Notes: generated by a model not told the origin, from the letters alone. Shown: positions 16,676-25,687, numbered from the stretch's first letter. The stretch is 64,000 bases of DNA from CBDBLK01 sp965243145 (GCA_965243145.1 CBDEUB010000002.1:2728001-2792000), one strand, 5' to 3'. Made by a program: numbers and translations.

Positions 16676-18103
16676 TTATCCGTTCCTGGCCATAGCGGTG
16701 GTGGCGCGCTCGCCGCCCTTGAAGAACAGGGCCGCGCAGATGCCCCACAGGGCGAGCAAACTCAAGGCCGCAACTTTGATAAACAGGGCGGATTGGAAAA
16801 AAATGAGGAGCAGGGAGATGGCCCCCTTGGCAAAGCGGTAGGCCACCATATCGACGACATATTTGGCCCCGTATTTTTGGCGTTCATTAAAATTGAAATA
16901 GAGCAATTCTTTGGCGGCGGCAAAGAGGGAGTAGTCGAGTCCCTTAAATGTGGCCAAGACCGTCGCCACTGCTAAAAAACCCGCTCCGCTCAGCGCACTG
17001 ATGATGAAGGCGGTGGCGTAAAAGGCGGGGATGCTGTGGTGGATGGATCGTGTGGAAAAGGCGTTGAGCAGGAAGGGCAGGACAAAAAATTGCACCAGCA
17101 GGGCAAGGGTATTGATGCTGGAGTAGAAGTTGCCCAAAAACTGGGTTTGATCCCCCTTGTCCGGCAGGGCGCTTTCCAGGGCCAAATTGAACTGAAAATC
17201 CACCAGGGCGATGACGAACTGACTGATGCCCACCAGGGCGGCGATCAGAGCGACTTTATGGGAGATGCCTCTAATAGATTGCAGTGGGGATAACTGCTCA
17301 CACTTCAGGCCATCTTGTGAGTCAGCTTCACCATCGCTCCCTGCAGCGTGCTCTAAGCACGCCTCGGTCGCTCTGTCTCGCTTCCCCCCAATCTGACCTA
17401 AATTGTGACCAGTTATCTTGCTTTTGTCATAGTTTTGTTGATTTGATTGCTCACACTTCAGGCCATCTTGCGGTTCCGCTTGCGCCGTTTTTTCCGCATG
17501 GGCCGAGCGGGCGGTAAACCAAAAGCACACGCTCGCTAACAGCGTGAGTCCGGCCGCCGGCACTACCAACCACTCGGGGGAGATGTGGGCCGCTAAAAAT
17601 CCAGTGGCCAGGCCGCCTAAGACTCCGCCGATACTGCCACAGGCCCCCAGTGGCCCGTACACTATGCGGGCCAAAGATTTGCTGGAACTGGCGTTAAAAT
17701 AACTCAAGGCCAGGTGAACCAGGAGGACGATATAGACTTCTTTGACGATGTACAGGGCGTAGGCGGCGAAGGTGTGGCCCGATCCGGCGGGCCAGGCCAG
17801 TGCCAGCAGCAGGGAACTGCTGGCCAGGGCGGTGGCGACAAAGAGGCGGTGAACCGAGAGGCGCGTTTGCAGGCGGTTGTAGACGGCGACCGCGCCGGCG
17901 AGGGCCAAAACCGAGTAGAGCCAGACAAAAGGGGAGTTTTTCGCCCCGGAGGCGTTGATAAACAGGGCGGTGGCCACCGAGCGCACCATGGGGTAGGCCG
18001 CCAGGGTGAAAAACATGGTGGCACTCAAAAACCCCAAGTCCCGGCGTTGGCGGGGGGAAAGGCCAGTCAGTTGGTTTTTCATTTGGGCGAGTGAAGAAAA
18101 CAT
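16676..18103 (-). CDS. ATP/ADP-translocase-like (Npt1/Npt2, MFS-type) carrier with in-frame repeat insertion
   Basis: About twelve hydrophobic helices are visible. ALYIVKEVYIVLLVHLALSYF, IVYGPLGACGSIGGVLGGLA and the late KELLYFNFNERQKYGAKYVVD with YRFAKGAISL resemble the bacterial Npt1/Npt2-like relatives of nucleotide translocases. The substrate cannot be read from sequence; nucleotide exchange is only one option. Between the sixth and seventh helices the loop carries about 65 extra residues encoded by the palindromic element (17292-17470), in frame and without a stop. It starts two bases after the DtxR-like regulator gene and is followed by the SUV3 gene. Confidence 0.75.
   Translation of the reverse strand: MFSSLAQMKNQLTGLSPRQRRDLGFLSATMFFTLAAYPMVRSVATALFINASGAKNSPFVWLYSVLALAGAVAVYNRLQTRLSVHRLFVATALASSSLLLALAWPAGSGHTFAAYALYIVKEVYIVLLVHLALSYFNASSSKSLARIVYGPLGACGSIGGVLGGLATGFLAAHISPEWLVVPAAGLTLLASVCFWFTARSAHAEKTAQAEPQDGLKCEQSNQQNYDKSKITGHNLGQIGGKRDRATEACLEHAAGSDGEADSQDGLKCEQLSPLQSIRGISHKVALIAALVGISQFVIALVDFQFNLALESALPDKGDQTQFLGNFYSSINTLALLVQFFVLPFLLNAFSTRSIHHSIPAFYATAFIISALSGAGFLAVATVLATFKGLDYSLFAAAKELLYFNFNERQKYGAKYVVDMVAYRFAKGAISLLLIFFQSALFIKVAALSLLALWGICAALFFKGGERATTAMARNG
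17292..17470 (-). repeat. Palindromic dispersed element, copy 2, plus a tandem extra arm
   Basis: The right arm (17292-17317), a centre with a perfect 6-bp hairpin (17346-17351 with 17357-17362) and the left arm (17389-17414) match copy 1. The conserved tail (to about 17440) is followed by a second right arm (17448-17470). The whole element is read in frame inside the translocase gene, in the same frame and orientation as copy 1 (peptides NYDKSK, LGQIGGK and QDGLKCEQ). Confidence 0.85.
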
Positions 18104-18105
18104 GG

Positions 18106-18648
18106 TTATTGCAAGTGTTTGTCGCCCTCTTGGACTTCGACAAATTCCTCGGCACTTTCAAAGCGGCACAAGTCGAGGGTGGTTTTAAAGTGAAAGCGCG
18201 CGGGCAGGGCACTGCGGGCGCTAATATCCAGATTTTGGCAAGTGCAGGCCAGGTCTTTCATAAAGTCAAAAAATTTGGAACTGGTTTCGGGACTCATCAA
18301 GTGTTCCATTTGGCACGAGTCGCGGGCGGCAGCACTCTCGCTGACCCCCACAAAGTCGCGCAAAAAATAAAACAATAAAGTGCGTGCCGAGAGGATGCGG
18401 TGGACTTCGCGGTGGCCCAGGGAGGTCAGTGTGATAAATTTGCTGCCCTCCTCTTCGGCGGTGAGGCCCCGCTTTTTGAGGTTGTTGAGGGCGGTGGAAA
18501 CCGAACCCTTGGTCAGGCCCAATTCTTTGGCGATGTCGGTGACCCGGGCGTAGCCCCGCCCCTCCTTGAGTTTGTGCACGGTGAGCAGGTAGTGCACCAT
18601 GGAATGGGAGAGTTCTTCGGCGGGTAAGGAGGATTGGGTTTTGTCCAT
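18106..18648 (-). CDS. DtxR/MntR-like metal-dependent transcriptional regulator
   Basis: An N-terminal winged helix (VTDIAKELGLTKGSVSTALNNLKKRGL) is followed by a dimerisation and metal-binding region with DSCQMEHLMSPETSSKF, matching the DtxR family Cys/Glu/His ligand segment. It probably senses Mn2+ or Fe2+. The length (180 residues) lacks the SH3-like third domain, as in MntR. The frame opens at TTG 18663; I prefer ATG 18648. It is the first gene of a run with the translocase and the SUV3 helicase, which is not the usual metal-transport context. Confidence 0.8.
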   Translation of the reverse strand: MDKTQSSLPAEELSHSMVHYLLTVHKLKEGRGYARVTDIAKELGLTKGSVSTALNNLKKRGLTAEEEGSKFITLTSLGHREVHRILSARTLLFYFLRDFVGVSESAAARDSCQMEHLMSPETSSKFFDFMKDLACTCQNLDISARSALPARFHFKTTLDLCRFESAEEFVEVQEGDKHLQ

Positions 18649-18738
18649 GACTCTATCTAGCAAAACCCACGGGATGCCGTCAAACTTTGTTATTTTGCGA
18701 CGAGTCTTAAAAAATGTTGATTTCTTTGGCCTTTTTCA

Positions 18739-19440
18739 TTAAATGATTTTCACTTGAGAAAACAAAGACTTGGAATAAGTATTGTCTTTAGCGAAAAGAG
18801 CAATATTATATGATTCTGGACTTTGAGTTGATCTAAAAATGACTCCATCGCCACCAATCTTTTTTAACCAAAAAGCTAGAATTTGAGACGGCATGGGAAT
18901 TTTACAATAACCCCAAGAGCTAAAAATAGGCCCTTGATTTATGAGATTATGCAAATTGGGAAAATTCAAAAACTTTATAACCTTATCAATATCCCACACT
19001 TCTAAATTTTTAGAAAGTATTAAAGTGTATTTCACATCATGAGATACCAAAGGTGTTCCCTGTGTGTATTCTTTGATTGCACATTGCAGGTCACTAGAAA
19101 GGTATAAAGCAGGAAATGGTTTGATATTTATTAATTTATTCGACTGACTTCCACCAATATTAAATCTTCCTCCGTAAGCAAAACTTCCTTCAATTGAAGT
19201 TACATCAAACGCTGAAACTCTATATAAGGGGTCATTGAGATCAATTTTAAAAGTGGCAAAGTTTAAAGGCCTTTGTTTATTGAGGTACCTGTAAAAAGTG
19301 AAAGAATTATAGGTTTGTTTTATATTTCGGGCCTGTTCACTTGAAACCAAATGCTTTACAAAGTCAATCAATGTTTTGAGGTCAAATTTATGAACGATTA
19401 CAGGCCTTTTTTTGGAAGCTTTTTTAGTTGTTTTTTTCAA
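18739..19440 (-). CDS. RES-domain toxin
   Basis: The 233 residues contain the RES signatures: YRVSAFDV with GGRFN (Arg), the ALYLSSDLQCAIKEY segment (Glu) and GDGVIFRSTQSPESYNIALF (Ser). RES toxins of RES-Xre systems degrade NAD+ and halt growth. The start overlaps the antitoxin stop by four bases. The gene is markedly AT-rich compared with its neighbours, which points to horizontal acquisition. An unusually long N-terminus (about 70 residues) precedes the core. Confidence 0.85.
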   Translation of the reverse strand: MKKTTKKASKKRPVIVHKFDLKTLIDFVKHLVSSEQARNIKQTYNSFTFYRYLNKQRPLNFATFKIDLNDPLYRVSAFDVTSIEGSFAYGGRFNIGGSQSNKLINIKPFPALYLSSDLQCAIKEYTQGTPLVSHDVKYTLILSKNLEVWDIDKVIKFLNFPNLHNLINQGPIFSSWGYCKIPMPSQILAFWLKKIGGDGVIFRSTQSPESYNIALFAKDNTYSKSLFSQVKII

Positions 19441-19853
19441 CTTTCAATGGCCCCATTTTTCCCCAATCTTCCCATAAGCCAATTGATCAAAAATTTACCT
19501 TCTCCTCTGATGCAAACTTCAAAGGGGGATTCACCAAAAAGCAGAGTATTTGGAACTTGAAACCAGGTAATCGCCTCCTCAATATTATTATTAAATAATT
19601 CAATGGCCAAATCAGTACCAATCACCACTTGAATGATGCCTTTTTTGAGTTTTTTGAGAGTGCTCAATTTGACTCGTTTGCTGTATAAGGTTTTGCGGTT
19701 AATGCCAGCTTGTTTGGCCATATCTGTTTTATTGAGAGGGCCATATTTAAAAAATGTCTTTGGAACTAAGTATTGTAGGTCGGGACTAAGCATTTTTAGT
19801 TTATTTTCAGGCGTCCCCATGTCTAAATTGTTCATTTGTGCTATTCCGCTCAT
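19437..19853 (-). CDS. Xre/MbcA/ParS-type antitoxin of the RES toxin
   Basis: The 138 residues carry a helix-turn-helix (NKTDMAKQAGINRKTLYSK) and a C-terminal toxin-binding domain (AITWFQVPNTLLFGESPFEV, then LINWLMGRLG), the usual order in RES-Xre antitoxins. It should neutralise the downstream toxin and repress the shared promoter. Translation probably starts at ATG 19853. Confidence 0.85.
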   Translation of the reverse strand: MSGIAQMNNLDMGTPENKLKMLSPDLQYLVPKTFFKYGPLNKTDMAKQAGINRKTLYSKRVKLSTLKKLKKGIIQVVIGTDLAIELFNNNIEEAITWFQVPNTLLFGESPFEVCIRGEGKFLINWLMGRLGKNGAIES

Positions 19854-19890
19854 AGTTACCCCCCATAACTTATCGGAGTTTTATATCTTT

Positions 19891-19899
19891 ATTATAGCA
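19891..19899 (-). promoter_or_regulatory. Extended -10 promoter of the RES-Xre operon
   Basis: On the minus strand TGCTATAAT gives a perfect extended -10 about 40 bases before the antitoxin ATG. No good -35 is visible, as is usual for extended -10 promoters. Confidence 0.6.
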
Positions 19900-19988
19900 A
19901 AAAAATGTTACTTTTGCGAGTATTTTATGTGAATTATATGTGCCCACTAAAAAATGTATAATTTCAATAGGTTACTGTTGGCCCTATC

Positions 19989-19997
19989 TGCTATACT
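19989..19997 (+). promoter_or_regulatory. Extended -10 promoter for the secreted protein gene at 20020
   Basis: TGCTATACT lies about 22 bases before GTG 20020 and is followed by the ribosome binding site agaagagg. No convincing -35 was found. Confidence 0.5.
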
Positions 19998-20019
19998 GTG
20001 ATGAGAAGAGGTTTATGCT

Positions 20020-21609
20020 GTGTTGGGATTTAAAATTTTGGCATTTTTGGCATTTTTGGCATTTTTTGGAGAGGGGGGAGTGGCCTTGGCCGCGGCCCCT
20101 AATCTCACCGACGAAGAACACCACTTGAGCAAAACCTATGTGGACGAATTGGGTTCTCAAGAGTTGGCCAAGCGGGAATGTGCCAAGCTGGGCGACCCCC
20201 AGGCATGCCAGGGCAAACAGGCCAAGACCAGATTTTTGGGGGCCGACGCAGAATTGATCCGGGGCGTGGCCAAAGCGTACGCCACCATTTTGCCGGCCAT
20301 TGGCCTGGCGGGGGGTGGGGATTTTACCCGTGCCCCGCAAGAAGGGGATGCCGAGGGAGCGCCTGGAGAGGGGGGGAAAGAGAAGGTCAAGGATTGGTGC
20401 CAGTACATTGCCGCGGGGGTGGAGGCGCTGGCCAAATTCAAGCAGAAAGTCGCCCAAGAAAACCTCGCCAACTTGCCGGAAAATGCGGCCACCCGCCAGA
20501 AGGCATCCCTCTACAAGGCGGCCCGCAGTCACCGGGAGCGCGCCACCAATCACAAAATGCAGGCGGTGGGTTGGGGGGCCACCGCCGCCTGTTATGCCTC
20601 TTACATGGGGTTTGCCGGAGTCACCGGCGACTGGAAGGTCTACGCGAAGCTGGGAGCGGCGGGGTTTTTGGCGGCCTTTTTTGCCAATCAGGCCAAGGCC
20701 CACGGGGAGTACGCCGACAAAATCCGCCAAATTGCCGATGGCCTTCCTGGCCCTGGGGACTGCAATCCGGTGACCCAGACCGACTGTTTTTGTTCCAAAC
20801 CCTTGAACGAACAGAGCGGCCAAGATAGGCCCTACTACCAAAAGTATTGCCAGCGACAGGTGCACCGGCGCAAGCTGGCCTCCAGTTCCTACCATGTTCC
20901 CTGCGTCGATTTGGGGTTAAAGGCGGACGCCAAGTGCACTTGTTTTAAGGAGGAAACTTGTTTTGACAAAAAATATTTTACCGACATCAAGTTGCCCCAC
21001 CTGGCCCCCTTTGCCAATTCTCGGGAAGGGGCCGAGGCCCAGGCCTTGATGCAGGGAGAACTCAAGGGGGGGCGATTGGCGGGCAGTGCTGGAAACGCCG
21101 GCAAGCGGGCCATAGGGATGCTCAAGAAAAAGTTGCGGGAACACCCCATTCCGTCTGGCCACGGAGTCGCAATTTCTCCGGGCCTAGAGGGCGAGGTGCG
21201 GGCGGTGACTTCTACGGGAGTGCCCCGGCCATTGGCATCTCTCATGGTGGGCCGAGGGGGGAAGGGGGCCTTGCCTCCATGGGCCAAAGAGGGAGTGGCG
21301 GCGGATGCCGAATCGGGAACGAGGCCCCCCTCGGGGAAAGGCCAGGTGTGGAGATTTCAGGAGGCCAAAGGCCTAAACCGCCAGGCGGCCGCCAAAAAGG
21401 GTTTTGACCCGCGCAGTTTGCTCAAGGGATTCAAGGGAAAAAAGGCCTCCGCCGGAGCGAGGGGAGGCAATGAGGTGCTCAGCTTTGGGGCCTCCGCCCA
21501 GGCCAGTGCCGCGGCCCAAGTCCACCGTAAGGAGGCCAAGGGATTGTTCGACATTATTTCCTACCGCTACAAGGTTAGCGCATGGAGGCGTTTGCGGCCC
21601 ACTCCTTGA
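20020..21609 (+). CDS. Secreted cysteine-containing hypothetical protein
   Basis: A signal peptide (LGFKILAFLAFLAFFGEGGVALA), encoded partly by a short direct repeat, leads a 529-residue protein of unknown family. Residues about 180-225 are hydrophobic and glycine/alanine-rich (GWGATAACYASYMGF, KLGAAGFLAAFFANQAKAHG) and could insert in a membrane. Next come a cysteine-rich stretch (DCNPVTQTDCFCSKP, CVDLGLKADAKCTCF) and a basic, low-complexity C-terminus. Start GTG 20020 has AGAAGAGG nearby; TTG 20023 is an alternative. It probably acts in the periplasm or outside the cell; the role is unknown. Confidence 0.65.
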   Translation: MLGFKILAFLAFLAFFGEGGVALAAAPNLTDEEHHLSKTYVDELGSQELAKRECAKLGDPQACQGKQAKTRFLGADAELIRGVAKAYATILPAIGLAGGGDFTRAPQEGDAEGAPGEGGKEKVKDWCQYIAAGVEALAKFKQKVAQENLANLPENAATRQKASLYKAARSHRERATNHKMQAVGWGATAACYASYMGFAGVTGDWKVYAKLGAAGFLAAFFANQAKAHGEYADKIRQIADGLPGPGDCNPVTQTDCFCSKPLNEQSGQDRPYYQKYCQRQVHRRKLASSSYHVPCVDLGLKADAKCTCFKEETCFDKKYFTDIKLPHLAPFANSREGAEAQALMQGELKGGRLAGSAGNAGKRAIGMLKKKLREHPIPSGHGVAISPGLEGEVRAVTSTGVPRPLASLMVGRGGKGALPPWAKEGVAADAESGTRPPSGKGQVWRFQEAKGLNRQAAAKKGFDPRSLLKGFKGKKASAGARGGNEVLSFGASAQASAAAQVHRKEAKGLFDIISYRYKVSAWRRLRPTP

Positions 21610-21640
21610 AAAAAGCGTGCCAATCTTGTAAATAGAAGTG

Positions 21641-22381
21641 ATGTCTTCTTCAGAACTGGCCTTTGATCAGAGTTTGATCGTCATTCCCACCTACAACGAA
21701 ATCGACAATATCGAGGCGATGCTGGGGGATTTATTCCGGCGCTACCCCTCCATTCACATATTGGTGGTGGAAGACAATTCTCCCGACGGCACCGCCGAGG
21801 TGGTGCGCAAGTTGCAGGGGAAGCACCCCCACTTGTTTATGCTGGAGAGGCGGGGCAAGCTGGGCCTGGCCAGTGCCTACATCGAGGGATTCCACTGGGC
21901 CTTGGTGCGGGACTACTCGTTCATTTTTCAAATGGATTGCGACTTCAGCCACGACCCCGCCCAAGTCCAGGATTTGCTCGCCGCCACTGCCGAGTTTGAC
22001 CTGGTGGTGGGCAGTCGCTACCGGGACGGCATCCGCATTCTCAACTGGCCTTTTCACCGCCTGTTGCTCAGCTATTTGGCCAATCTCTACATTCGCCTGG
22101 TGACTGGCATCCCGGTGCTGGATTCCACCGGCGGTTTCAAGTGCTTTACCCGCAAGGCGCTCAAGGCGTTGGATTTGGAGCGGGTTCTCTCCCGCGGCTA
22201 TATCTTCCAGTTCGAGTTGACCTATAAAATTTGGCTCTTGGGCCTTGCGGTGGGGGAAGTGCCCATCGTCTTTTCCGAGCGCCGGGACGGCATGAGCAAA
22301 ATGGGCGGGGGGATCGTGTTTGAGGCCTTGTTTGCAGTTTTGCGCCTGCGTTTTAAGCAGCTTACGGGGACGCTGCTTTAG
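21641..22381 (+). CDS. Polyprenol-phosphate mannosyltransferase-like GT2 glycosyltransferase
   Basis: A GT2 fold is clear: VIPTYNEIDNIEAML, VVEDNSPDGTAEVV, KLGLASAYIEGFHWAL, the DxD-containing QMDCDFSHDP, VVGSRYRDG and the late GGFKCFTRKAL. This matches dolichol/polyprenol-phosphate mannose synthases, which load a sugar from a nucleotide donor onto a lipid carrier at the inner membrane. There is no C-terminal membrane domain, so it is the soluble type. GTG 21638 is an alternative start directly before ATG 21641. Confidence 0.88.
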   Translation: MSSSELAFDQSLIVIPTYNEIDNIEAMLGDLFRRYPSIHILVVEDNSPDGTAEVVRKLQGKHPHLFMLERRGKLGLASAYIEGFHWALVRDYSFIFQMDCDFSHDPAQVQDLLAATAEFDLVVGSRYRDGIRILNWPFHRLLLSYLANLYIRLVTGIPVLDSTGGFKCFTRKALKALDLERVLSRGYIFQFELTYKIWLLGLAVGEVPIVFSERRDGMSKMGGGIVFEALFAVLRLRFKQLTGTLL

Positions 22382-22411
22382 GGCCTATTTCCTATTTCCA
22401 GGCACCTGAAA

Positions 22412-25400
22412 CTACATGGCGCGGCCTGGGCGCGAATCTTGATCATCCCCTTCTTCTTGCGCTTCTGCCGTCTCCGGTGCGGATTCGAGTTCGGATTCAG
22501 ATTCAGGTTCTTGGGACTCGGTGGCCTTGAGTTTAGGCCTGGCCAATTCCGTACTTCCGTGCAGGATTTTATCTTGCAGGCCGCCTTCTCCGCTCATCAG
22601 ATTGCCCAGCACGGCGGCGATGTGGTGGCGGGAAATGGAGAGGCCGTTGAGGCCGCACAAGCGTCTTATGCGGTGGCACCACCACACCGTTTTTTCCCCG
22701 GGAAAAGTGCCGTTTTTCAGGGCGTAGAGATAGATGGTTTCGGCGTATTGAACATTCTCTTCATCCTCGGTGAGGTTGGCCACCGAGATGACGATATTTT
22801 TGTGGGTTTGAAAGCTCTCGTTTAACTCTTGAATACCCAGCAGTTTGTTGTTGTCCTTGTCGTAGCGGGCAAAGGTGGCCTCAATCCCCCTCACCATTTG
22901 CAGCATGAGGACGATTTGCGTCGGCGTGAAATGGGCCAGTTCTTCCTTGAAGAGAAAGTTCTCCAGGGATTGCAAAAAGAGTTGTTGGCCCTCCAACGGG
23001 GTGCGCTCGATGTAGTGGTGCAATCCCTCCAGAGAGTCTTCAAATTGCATATCTTCCAGGAGGGCGGCGAAGAAATGGGATCTGATGCAAGGAGCGGGAA
23101 AGGCCGCCTCTGCGCCGTTTGGCCCACGGGGGTTTGGCGAGGCCTCTTGCGGGGTGAACTCGGAACAGTGTTCCCGCAGGCGATCGGTGAAAGAGTGGCC
23201 CATTTTCACCGAGGTCAAAGTCAGGGCCGCCAACTCCCTGGCCTCGGCGGTGTCCATTTGAAAATTTCCGTTGGAGTGGAATTGGAAGAGGTCGGCAAAC
23301 AGCAAATTGCTGGTGGCCAATTCGGGCAGTGCGCGGGGGCCAATGCCATAGCGGGAGAAAAGGTCTTGAAAGGCCTGCAACATGGAATTGAGTTCATTGA
23401 TATTCCAGGCGTATTCTTGTGCCGGGGCCGCGGCCGGGCCTGGCCCGTCGCCGGACACGGTTGAGGGCGAGGACACTGGGTGGCGGTGGCCAAAAACCTC
23501 GGCGAATTTGTCCACCAGGTGGCCCACTGTGGCCATTTCGATCAGTTCGGCCCGTTGGCCAGTCTGCTGGTCGTTGGTGGCGGTGTTGGTGGTGGCATTG
23601 GCGTCTGGCCTCTGCCGTCCGTAGCGCCGGAGATTGTCCAGGTGTTGATCGTACTGGCGCTCCCACTTTGCCAGGTCTTGTGCTGGCCAGGAGTTATTTT
23701 TCAATACGGGGTGGCCAGCGAGGGGCCTGATCCCCGCAAGGCCCGCGGGAGGAGTATTTTGCTGGAGTTGGTAGGCACTGCCCACAAACCACAGATGCCC
23801 CCACAAATCCTGGGCGCTGTCCAGGATGGTGGACAAATCGGCGGGGGTGTAGTGGCCAGGCCCGCCCCCCGGCCAGTGCTTTTTGACCTTTCCCAGGGAT
23901 GCCAGGGTGGAATCCCAGTCGATTTCCGGTTGCCACAAGGCCATCCAACTGGCCAGGTCGTCTGCACTGAAGAGTGGCCGCAGGGGGTGTTGTTCGGTGT
24001 GCATCAGGCGCTTCAACTTCTGAGTGGTGTGGAACATGCGTTGGTGAAATTCCATTTGCCTCCACTGCCTGGGATCGATGGTGTAGAGGTCGAACGCCAT
24101 TTCCGCCAGAGCGGGCAGCTTGTCCCACAACTGTTGGAGTTGATAGAAGGTGGTGTACTCGGCACTTCCCCCCAGCAAAAACTGTTTGGCAAAGGAGATG
24201 AGAGAGGGCCAGGGTGAGGCGGCCTCCACCCCTTTTTGGGTTTGGCCCTCCCCCAAGTCCTGGGCCAAAAATTCGGCATAGTGCTTAAACTGCATGTGCG
24301 GGGTGAAAAGGTCGATTTCATCGACGGGGGTGTTTTTCAGGCCAGAGGCCAATTGCTTGGCATGAGTCACCAGGGCCAGGCGCTTTGCCGCGCGATCCTC
24401 TTCCACCGGAATGTTCAACAGGCCCACCTGGTGCCAAAAGTGCAGGAATTGCAGGGCGATTTCGCCAATTTTGGAGAGGGAGCGGATATTTTTGGTGGTG
24501 GTGTATGGATTTTTGGGGGCCAGGCCGTCCACCAAATAGGACTTGGTGGACAGCAGCAGTGCCTTGTAAAACTCCAAGCGGGGGGACTCCTCAAACATGG
24601 CCTCCAACAGGCGCAAAAGGTCTTCCTGTTCAAAAATGATCTCCTGGCCAGACTGGGGGTGAAATTGGGGAACGATTTTGCGCAAAGTGGACAGGTACAC
24701 GGTGTAGGGGGAGAGGGATTGGCCCAACACCGGACTGCGGGTGGCCAAAAACGACTCGAACACCGCCGTGGCAATACTTGGCATCTTGTCGATAAAGGCG
24801 CTCAATTCCTCGGCGGTGATCTGCTCCCGATCCCCTCCCAAAAAGAGTTTTTTAATGCCCAGGAAGCTGCCCAATTGGCGTTCCGTGGCGGAGCTGAAGT
24901 ACACCGGAAAGAGCGCCTGGATGCGGTTGAAAAAGGCCCTGAGGTTGAGGCCCGGGGGTTCCCGGTTCAGCGTTTCAAAGGAAGTGCCATCGGGCGCTTT
25001 CACGGTCTGTTGGCGCGCTTTGCTCAAGAGGGGCAGGACGCCGTCCTTGATGCGCTGGTGGGCGAGCCTAAATTCTTCGCTCAATTGCTGGTTGGACTCC
25101 AGAGTGGCGATGGATTTTTGCCGCGAATGTTGGTCAAAAATTTGTCTGATGTGCACCACTTCGCGGTTGAGCACGATCATAATGTCGAAAAAGAGGTCGA
25201 GGTTGGAACTGGTAATGTACTCCTGGGGGCCTTCAAAGAGCAGGGAGTTGAGTTCAAACATGAGGTGGATTTGGGGATTCAGGGCCTCGACTTGATCGGG
25301 GAAATATTCTTTGGTGAAGGCCTCCAGGGTGGGGAGGGCGATGATCTCTTGGCCCTCATCGCGGCGGACATACAGGTTGAAAATCTTGAGCCGGCGCTTG

Positions 25401-25600
25401 AGGCAGTCCAAGTCCTCCTGGATATTTTTTTCCAACAGGGAAGACAATTGTTCCCCCCGGAGTTCGCAGGGAAAGAGCCACTCGCTATTGTAGTAGTCAA
25501 AGTCTTGACTTGGGCGGTCTTCGGAGTAGCCACAGGAAAAGAGGCCCAGGGTGGCCACGGCGATCAAGGCCCAGTGGATGCGGGTGTGGCGGATTACCAT
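22412..25600 (-). CDS. Large lipoprotein with EF-hand-like calcium loop
   Basis: A lipobox signal peptide (IAVATLGLFSCGYSED) starts this 1062-residue protein; the mature Cys would be lipidated. Most of the body is helical and unrecognised. Near the C-terminus, RYDKDNNKLLGIQELNESF has the spacing of an EF-hand loop (D-x-D-x-N... E), and FHSNGNFQMDTAEAREL is a weaker second candidate. I chose ATG 25600, which has AAGGAGG ten bases upstream, over the open frame to 25663. It is probably outer-membrane anchored. Its role is unknown; large EF-hand lipoproteins of this kind occur in Bdellovibrio-like bacteria by my recollection. Confidence 0.7.
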   Translation of the reverse strand: MVIRHTRIHWALIAVATLGLFSCGYSEDRPSQDFDYYNSEWLFPCELRGEQLSSLLEKNIQEDLDCLKRRLKIFNLYVRRDEGQEIIALPTLEAFTKEYFPDQVEALNPQIHLMFELNSLLFEGPQEYITSSNLDLFFDIMIVLNREVVHIRQIFDQHSRQKSIATLESNQQLSEEFRLAHQRIKDGVLPLLSKARQQTVKAPDGTSFETLNREPPGLNLRAFFNRIQALFPVYFSSATERQLGSFLGIKKLFLGGDREQITAEELSAFIDKMPSIATAVFESFLATRSPVLGQSLSPYTVYLSTLRKIVPQFHPQSGQEIIFEQEDLLRLLEAMFEESPRLEFYKALLLSTKSYLVDGLAPKNPYTTTKNIRSLSKIGEIALQFLHFWHQVGLLNIPVEEDRAAKRLALVTHAKQLASGLKNTPVDEIDLFTPHMQFKHYAEFLAQDLGEGQTQKGVEAASPWPSLISFAKQFLLGGSAEYTTFYQLQQLWDKLPALAEMAFDLYTIDPRQWRQMEFHQRMFHTTQKLKRLMHTEQHPLRPLFSADDLASWMALWQPEIDWDSTLASLGKVKKHWPGGGPGHYTPADLSTILDSAQDLWGHLWFVGSAYQLQQNTPPAGLAGIRPLAGHPVLKNNSWPAQDLAKWERQYDQHLDNLRRYGRQRPDANATTNTATNDQQTGQRAELIEMATVGHLVDKFAEVFGHRHPVSSPSTVSGDGPGPAAAPAQEYAWNINELNSMLQAFQDLFSRYGIGPRALPELATSNLLFADLFQFHSNGNFQMDTAEARELAALTLTSVKMGHSFTDRLREHCSEFTPQEASPNPRGPNGAEAAFPAPCIRSHFFAALLEDMQFEDSLEGLHHYIERTPLEGQQLFLQSLENFLFKEELAHFTPTQIVLMLQMVRGIEATFARYDKDNNKLLGIQELNESFQTHKNIVISVANLTEDEENVQYAETIYLYALKNGTFPGEKTVWWCHRIRRLCGLNGLSISRHHIAAVLGNLMSGEGGLQDKILHGSTELARPKLKATESQEPESESELESAPETAEAQEEGDDQDSRPGRAM

Positions 25601-25687
25601 ATTTCCGATCCTCCTTCTTTGCCCGAATATATTAAAAATTTGGCCAGGGAAGGGGAGGCCCACAGGAAATATTTACACGGTGAGGGC

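Noticed and set aside
19940..20128. Alternative small gene beginning MPTKKCIISIGYCW
   Set aside because: It overlaps the promoter and signal peptide of the secreted protein gene at 20020 and has no homology features.
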